Source: JAWKWH01 sp965204295 (lineage in GTDB: Bacteria > Pseudomonadota > Alphaproteobacteria > Rhizobiales > Rhizobiaceae). Taken from it: a DNA stretch of 64,000 bases. The stretch lies in NCBI GenBank assembly GCA_965204295.1, contig OZ241973.1, forward strand, positions 1,984,001-2,048,000. The letters are read 5' to 3'. Positions 61,222-64,000 of this stretch are shown in pieces. Each line of letters begins with the position of its first letter. Positions within the stretch are counted from its first letter, which is position 1. Made by a program: the position numbers and the translations under genes. Under the pieces are notes generated by a model. That model saw nothing but the letters and a program-made list of their open reading frames with translations. It was not told the origin of the DNA and ran no database searches.

Positions 61222-62050
61222 TGTGCAGTCCTCCACTGATAGCTTTGCATCGGACCCGGTTCCGCCGATACCCGCCGGTCAAATGCCCATGATCGCCAGT
61301 ATACGCTACTCAGGGCCGGTCTGTATATACGTGAGCTCCGGCGTCGGGTAACGTGATCCCGGCCGAGGGCCGGATGACTAGGCCCTGATTGTAAAGATCA
61401 GATGACATTGTGGGGAAACCGCAAAACCATTGACGGGGCCGTCTGCGCGACCAATGGCGACCGTACCCGTAAACCCGAAAACACCCGGGGCCTCATGCAT
61501 CGTCGGGGATCGTTTTCTTGAGCATGGCCCCGGCATCGCTGGCTTTCCCAGGCTCAAGTCGGTCCCATACCCGAGCCGTCAACACAAAACGTCGCTCGTT
61601 CATTCAAACCTCTATTTTGGAAATTTGAATCAGAAATCAAACCACTTGGGAATCCTGATCATCCACAGACCCTGGAATTTCATTGTTCCCGAATTGCGAC
61701 AATACAACCCCGATAGAGTTCGAACTGACCAGTTTGTGCTTCTAAAGATAGCCGGGCGTTGCCGCCAGAAGTTGTTTCAACACAATGCAGGAATCTTTCC
61801 GGCGTTTGCGGCCCCCGGGTATCCGCCATTCATGTCATCTGTTCGCACGCGGTGCTAGCGCGCTCAACCGTTTGAGACAACACGCATGCAATCGGATTGA
61901 TCCCGCATGATGACATCGCCATACCGCCGGTCCTCCATATGCACGAACCGAATGTCAGGTCTGAAAAAATTCAATGGCGCCTGATTGGACATCGCCGCAT
62001 AATGGAGTCACTATAAAATGCGTTCAGCATGATCGCGTCAGGACAAAAAC
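61222..62050. other. Long intergenic region
   Basis: 829 bp with no gene I can support. It has an AT-richer patch around 61590-61760 and only weak frames. The PhoX promoter should lie at its left side. Confidence 0.5.
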
Positions 62051-62257
62051 ATGGGAAACACGATCCGTTTCAGCCGCAAAGGCTTTAACAAGGGTGTCAA
62101 CGACACGATGACATTGCGCCCGCTGCGGTCGGCCATGGCGCCCGTTATTGAAAAAGCGAGGTCCGTGGTTTTCGGGAAAACCGGGACAGGCTGGGATTCA
62201 GACGGTTCGCGGAGCAGCGATAAACGGAGAAATACTCCCGCCCGGAAATCAGGATGA
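62051..62257 (+). CDS. Short frame, possible 5' part of the next gene
   Basis: 68 residues from ATG 62051 with AGGA seven bases upstream (MGNTIRFSRKGFNKGVND). It overlaps the following membrane-protein frame, which lacks a good start. The two may be one gene split by a frameshift between ~62160 and ~62250. Confidence 0.35.
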   Translation: MGNTIRFSRKGFNKGVNDTMTLRPLRSAMAPVIEKARSVVFGKTGTGWDSDGSRSSDKRRNTPARKSG

Positions 62258-62687
62258 CGAGTCCGCGGATGATGATTCCCGCGGCGGGAATTCAAACCAT
62301 CTGCACATCGGGCACTTCCATTACACTGCAAACGACCTCGCCGAACTTCGGCGGATCGCCGAAACCAATCCAAAGTTGGCGGCGCAAATCGCGGAAAACG
62401 CCGACAGGCGGGACAAGCGCCGGCACGCAAGTGAGCGGCTTGGAATAATCGCTTCGGTAACGATTCTGATTTCCTCTCTGATTTCCTCGATGTTGTTTGT
62501 CGTCGCGATAATCTGGACGACGGATTTTTTGACCATCGTGTTCGCCGTCGCGCTGATATTGGCCGTGGCCCTGCTCATACGCGTTATCCTGACCGGCGAG
62601 TGGTCGGATACGTCATGGTTCGGCAAATTGATCGACTCTCTGGCAAGAGCCCTGGGGTCGGTCGACAGCGCCAAAGACGACGACTGA
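62148..62687 (+). CDS. Hypothetical membrane protein
   Basis: 179 residues if started at TTG 62148; the first ~40 residues are doubtful. The rest is gene-like: an acidic stretch (QDDESADDDS), HLHIGHFHYTANDLAELRRIAETNPKLAAQIAEN, a basic helix, two hydrophobic helices (~98-120 and ~127-149) and an acidic C-terminus. No family recognised. The good ribosome site belongs to the overlapping frame at 62051. Confidence 0.55.
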   Translation: MKKRGPWFSGKPGQAGIQTVRGAAINGEILPPGNQDDESADDDSRGGNSNHLHIGHFHYTANDLAELRRIAETNPKLAAQIAENADRRDKRRHASERLGIIASVTILISSLISSMLFVVAIIWTTDFLTIVFAVALILAVALLIRVILTGEWSDTSWFGKLIDSLARALGSVDSAKDDD

Positions 62688-62712
62688 ATGTCGGATTTTC
62701 CGACGCCGCCGG

Positions 62713-62952
62713 TCAATCGGCGCTCGGCAGCCGGCGCATCGTGAACTCGATCACATCGTCAGGCCGTTCGCTCCAGCTTTCAACCGCCGTCCAGTAAGCC
62801 TGTTTGGGCCAGCTTTCATACCACTCGCGCGCTTTTCGCCGCGCCTGCGGGCGTGGCAGCACGAACGTCTTGCGCACGAAACCGCCACGCCGCGAATCGC
62901 GGGCGCGAACCGGCCGTTTTTTCCGCCCGTGCGGCGACGGTCCTTTCGCCAT
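62713..62952 (-). CDS. Small basic hypothetical protein
   Basis: 79 residues. A basic N-terminus (HGRKKRPVRARDSRRGG) is followed by FVLPRPQARRKAREWYESWP, WTAVESWSERPDDVIEFTMRRLP. The pattern is that of a conserved small alphaproteobacterial protein of unknown function. Convergent with the membrane-protein gene. Confidence 0.6.
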   Translation of the reverse strand: MAKGPSPHGRKKRPVRARDSRRGGFVRKTFVLPRPQARRKAREWYESWPKQAYWTAVESWSERPDDVIEFTMRRLPSAD

Positions 62953-63044
62953 TGGCGCAGCCTCCTCGCAAACCGATGCCGGTTCGGGTTTTGCCGAGAG
63001 CCTGACCGGACCTTACATATCGGAGATCCGTTCAGGCGGGGGAC

Positions 63045-63392
63045 TTACGCCGGATGCCCGCCATGAGCCGCACGGTCCAGCACTTCCTCGGCCCACCGGT
63101 TCAGGCTCTTGCCCGACAGTTCCGCGGCCAATACGGCCTTGCGGTGCACCTCCGGGTCGACACGGAACATCACGCGGCCGGAATATGGCTTCCGCGGTTC
63201 CCTGCCGACCCTGGCGCAGGTCCCGATGTAGTCCTCGACGGCCTCGCGGAACGCTTGCTTAAGCTCTTCCACACTGTCGGCATGGAAGCCCACGCCATCG
63301 CGAATGCCGGCGATCCGGCCTGTCAGAATGCCGTCCGCATCATCGTATTCGATACGGGCGGAGTAGCCTTTGCAGGTCATGGCGTTTGTCAT
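63045..63392 (-). CDS. hicB: HicB antitoxin
   Basis: 115 residues. The N-terminal partial RNase-H-like fold (YSARIEYDDADGILTGRIAGI, then FHADSVEELKQAFREAVEDYI) and the C-terminal DNA-binding part (RVDPEVHRKAVLAAELSGKSLNRWAEEVL) match HicB of the RHH subtype. It neutralises HicA and represses the operon. Overlaps hicA by four bases. Confidence 0.92.
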   Translation of the reverse strand: MTNAMTCKGYSARIEYDDADGILTGRIAGIRDGVGFHADSVEELKQAFREAVEDYIGTCARVGREPRKPYSGRVMFRVDPEVHRKAVLAAELSGKSLNRWAEEVLDRAAHGGHPA

Positions 63393-63643
63393 GGCGTGAC
63401 CCTTATCCTTTCCAAAAACGCACGGGCGGCGCGGATCTGATACCGCTTTGCTTCCCTGGCCGGATGCGGACTATGGAACGTCTCAACCTCGCCATCCTTC
63501 TCAAAGCGCACACGAGACCCGTCGCCCTCGATCACCTGCGCGCCTGCCGCGATGAGCGGCTTTTCAATCGCGGCCCACTCAATCGTTCCCGACACGGGAT
63601 CGGTGAAGACCGTGGCAAGGGTTTTGCGGTGTTTATGGTTCAC
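63389..63643 (-). CDS. hicA: HicA toxin
   Basis: 84 residues. The dsRBD-like fold with IEWAAIEKPLIAAGAQVIEGDGSRVRF and the segment FHSPHP, with the catalytic histidine, is recognisable. HicA cleaves mRNA. Toxin gene first, antitoxin second, as usual for hicAB. Confidence 0.88.
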   Translation of the reverse strand: MNHKHRKTLATVFTDPVSGTIEWAAIEKPLIAAGAQVIEGDGSRVRFEKDGEVETFHSPHPAREAKRYQIRAARAFLERIRVTP

Positions 63644-63660
63644 AGGGGTATTTAATCAAC

Positions 63661-63679
63661 GCTTGCAAAAACCGCAAGC
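63661..63679. promoter_or_regulatory. Candidate HicB operator
   Basis: The inverted repeat gcttgc-N7-gcaagc lies 18 bp upstream of the hicA start, where HicB would block transcription. Symmetry and location are seen; binding is inferred. Confidence 0.45.
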
Positions 63680-64000
63680 ATTGATGCGCAACAGTTTGAA
63701 CCCGGCATCTCAAGCGGCGCGTATGCTCACCATGCGCAGGGCGTCGTAGCCGATTGCGGCGTGACACGCGGTTCCGGGATTTTTGACACCGGGTTTCACA
63801 ACGGCGCGCCTCGCCTGCAACGCGCCGTTCAACCGCCCTTCGACACCCGTTCGAGGGCCTTGCACACCGGCATCTGTATTAGGGGCGGATTTTAGCGGTG
63901 CTGCGATTTTTTCTCCCGAATGGAAGGAGGCCCTACGGGACAGGCATGGCCGAGGGTTTGGACTTCGGAAGGTTTCGGACTTCTTGCGTGGCTGTCGTTC
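63680..64000. other. Right end of the window
   Basis: About 320 bp. The right copy of the 107-bp dispersed repeat fills 63767-63874. The last ~125 bases show no recognisable gene. Confidence 0.6.
63767..63874 (+). repeat. 107-bp dispersed repeat, right copy
   Basis: Partner of 6106-6212 in opposite orientation. It starts at cgcggttccgggattttt and ends near caccggcatc. Confidence 0.85.

Noticed and set aside
61430..61858. Plus-strand frame of 142 residues
   Set aside because: No ribosome site, uneven composition and no family; more likely non-coding.
6106..63874. attL/attR pair of an integrated element spanning the window
   Set aside because: The two 107-bp copies are inverted, whereas integration by a tyrosine recombinase gives direct repeats, and the interval is mostly core genes.
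1..64000. tRNA, rRNA, tmRNA or other RNA genes
   Set aside because: Intergenic regions were read for cloverleaf and conserved RNA patterns and none was convincing; a covariance-model search would settle it.

Overview
This window looks like chromosomal DNA of an alphaproteobacterium, most probably of the order Hyphomicrobiales (Rhizobiales). The evidence is the block rpsF-rpsR-rplI followed leftward by dnaB-alr-radA-cvpA-purF-SDR, three Rhizobium/Brucella-type porins (Porin_2 family), a CtrA-type TTAA-N7-TTAA site, the neighbours psd and pssA, and GC-rich codon use. No rRNA, tRNA or CRISPR array was seen. The genus cannot be read from the sequence.

Layout. 1-6.3 kb is accessory: a secreted-protein gene cut by the window edge, a membrane protein, a decayed IS1380, an AT-rich trypsin-like protease gene broken by a 20-bp tandem duplication, an IS630 scrap and a DUF900 hydrolase. 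6.3-16 kb holds a tyrosine recombinase, then a porin locus built on two ~1.8-2 kb direct repeats. Porin 1 and a dapA fragment form one copy. A 5'-truncated, apparently silent porin 3 and the intact dapA form the other. Between them lie a TacA/TacT toxin-antitoxin pair, porin 2 and a hydrolase. smpB follows dapA. 16-21.8 kb is accessory again: an internally deleted IS1380, a LuxR-type regulator with a tiny secreted cysteine peptide behind it, a damaged IS3 element, a phage/GTA scrap and small genes of unknown function.

22-62 kb is mostly core: MFS transporter, HD hydrolase, ygfZ, dihydroorotase-like protein, DUF3179, NUDIX, HMCES/YedK-like protein, LysE exporter, cysS (with an unusual insertion), citramalate synthase, a secreted 13-ankyrin protein, LOG family, a LysM protein with six 153-bp repeats, ArsR plus an Atm1-like ABC transporter, psd-pssA, an Aas-like acyl ligase, SDR-purF, cvpA, radA, alr, dnaB, cfa, a decayed arsR-permease pair, a frameshifted sulfatase, the S6-S18-L9 operon and a Tat-exported PhoX-like protein. 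The right end has small hypothetical genes and a HicAB toxin-antitoxin pair. A 107-bp repeat lies inverted near both ends of the window.

How it works together. Several genes act on the envelope (porins, psd/pssA, cfa, the Aas-like ligase, the LysM protein, secreted ankyrin and protease). The accessory parts carry many fresh lesions: short tandem duplications, homopolymer slips and truncated IS copies, alongside repeat-rich surface or exported proteins. The most notable feature is the porin array with a silent-cassette layout and alanine-rich inserts of different length in two of the three porins. All calls come from reading the sequence; no database search was run.
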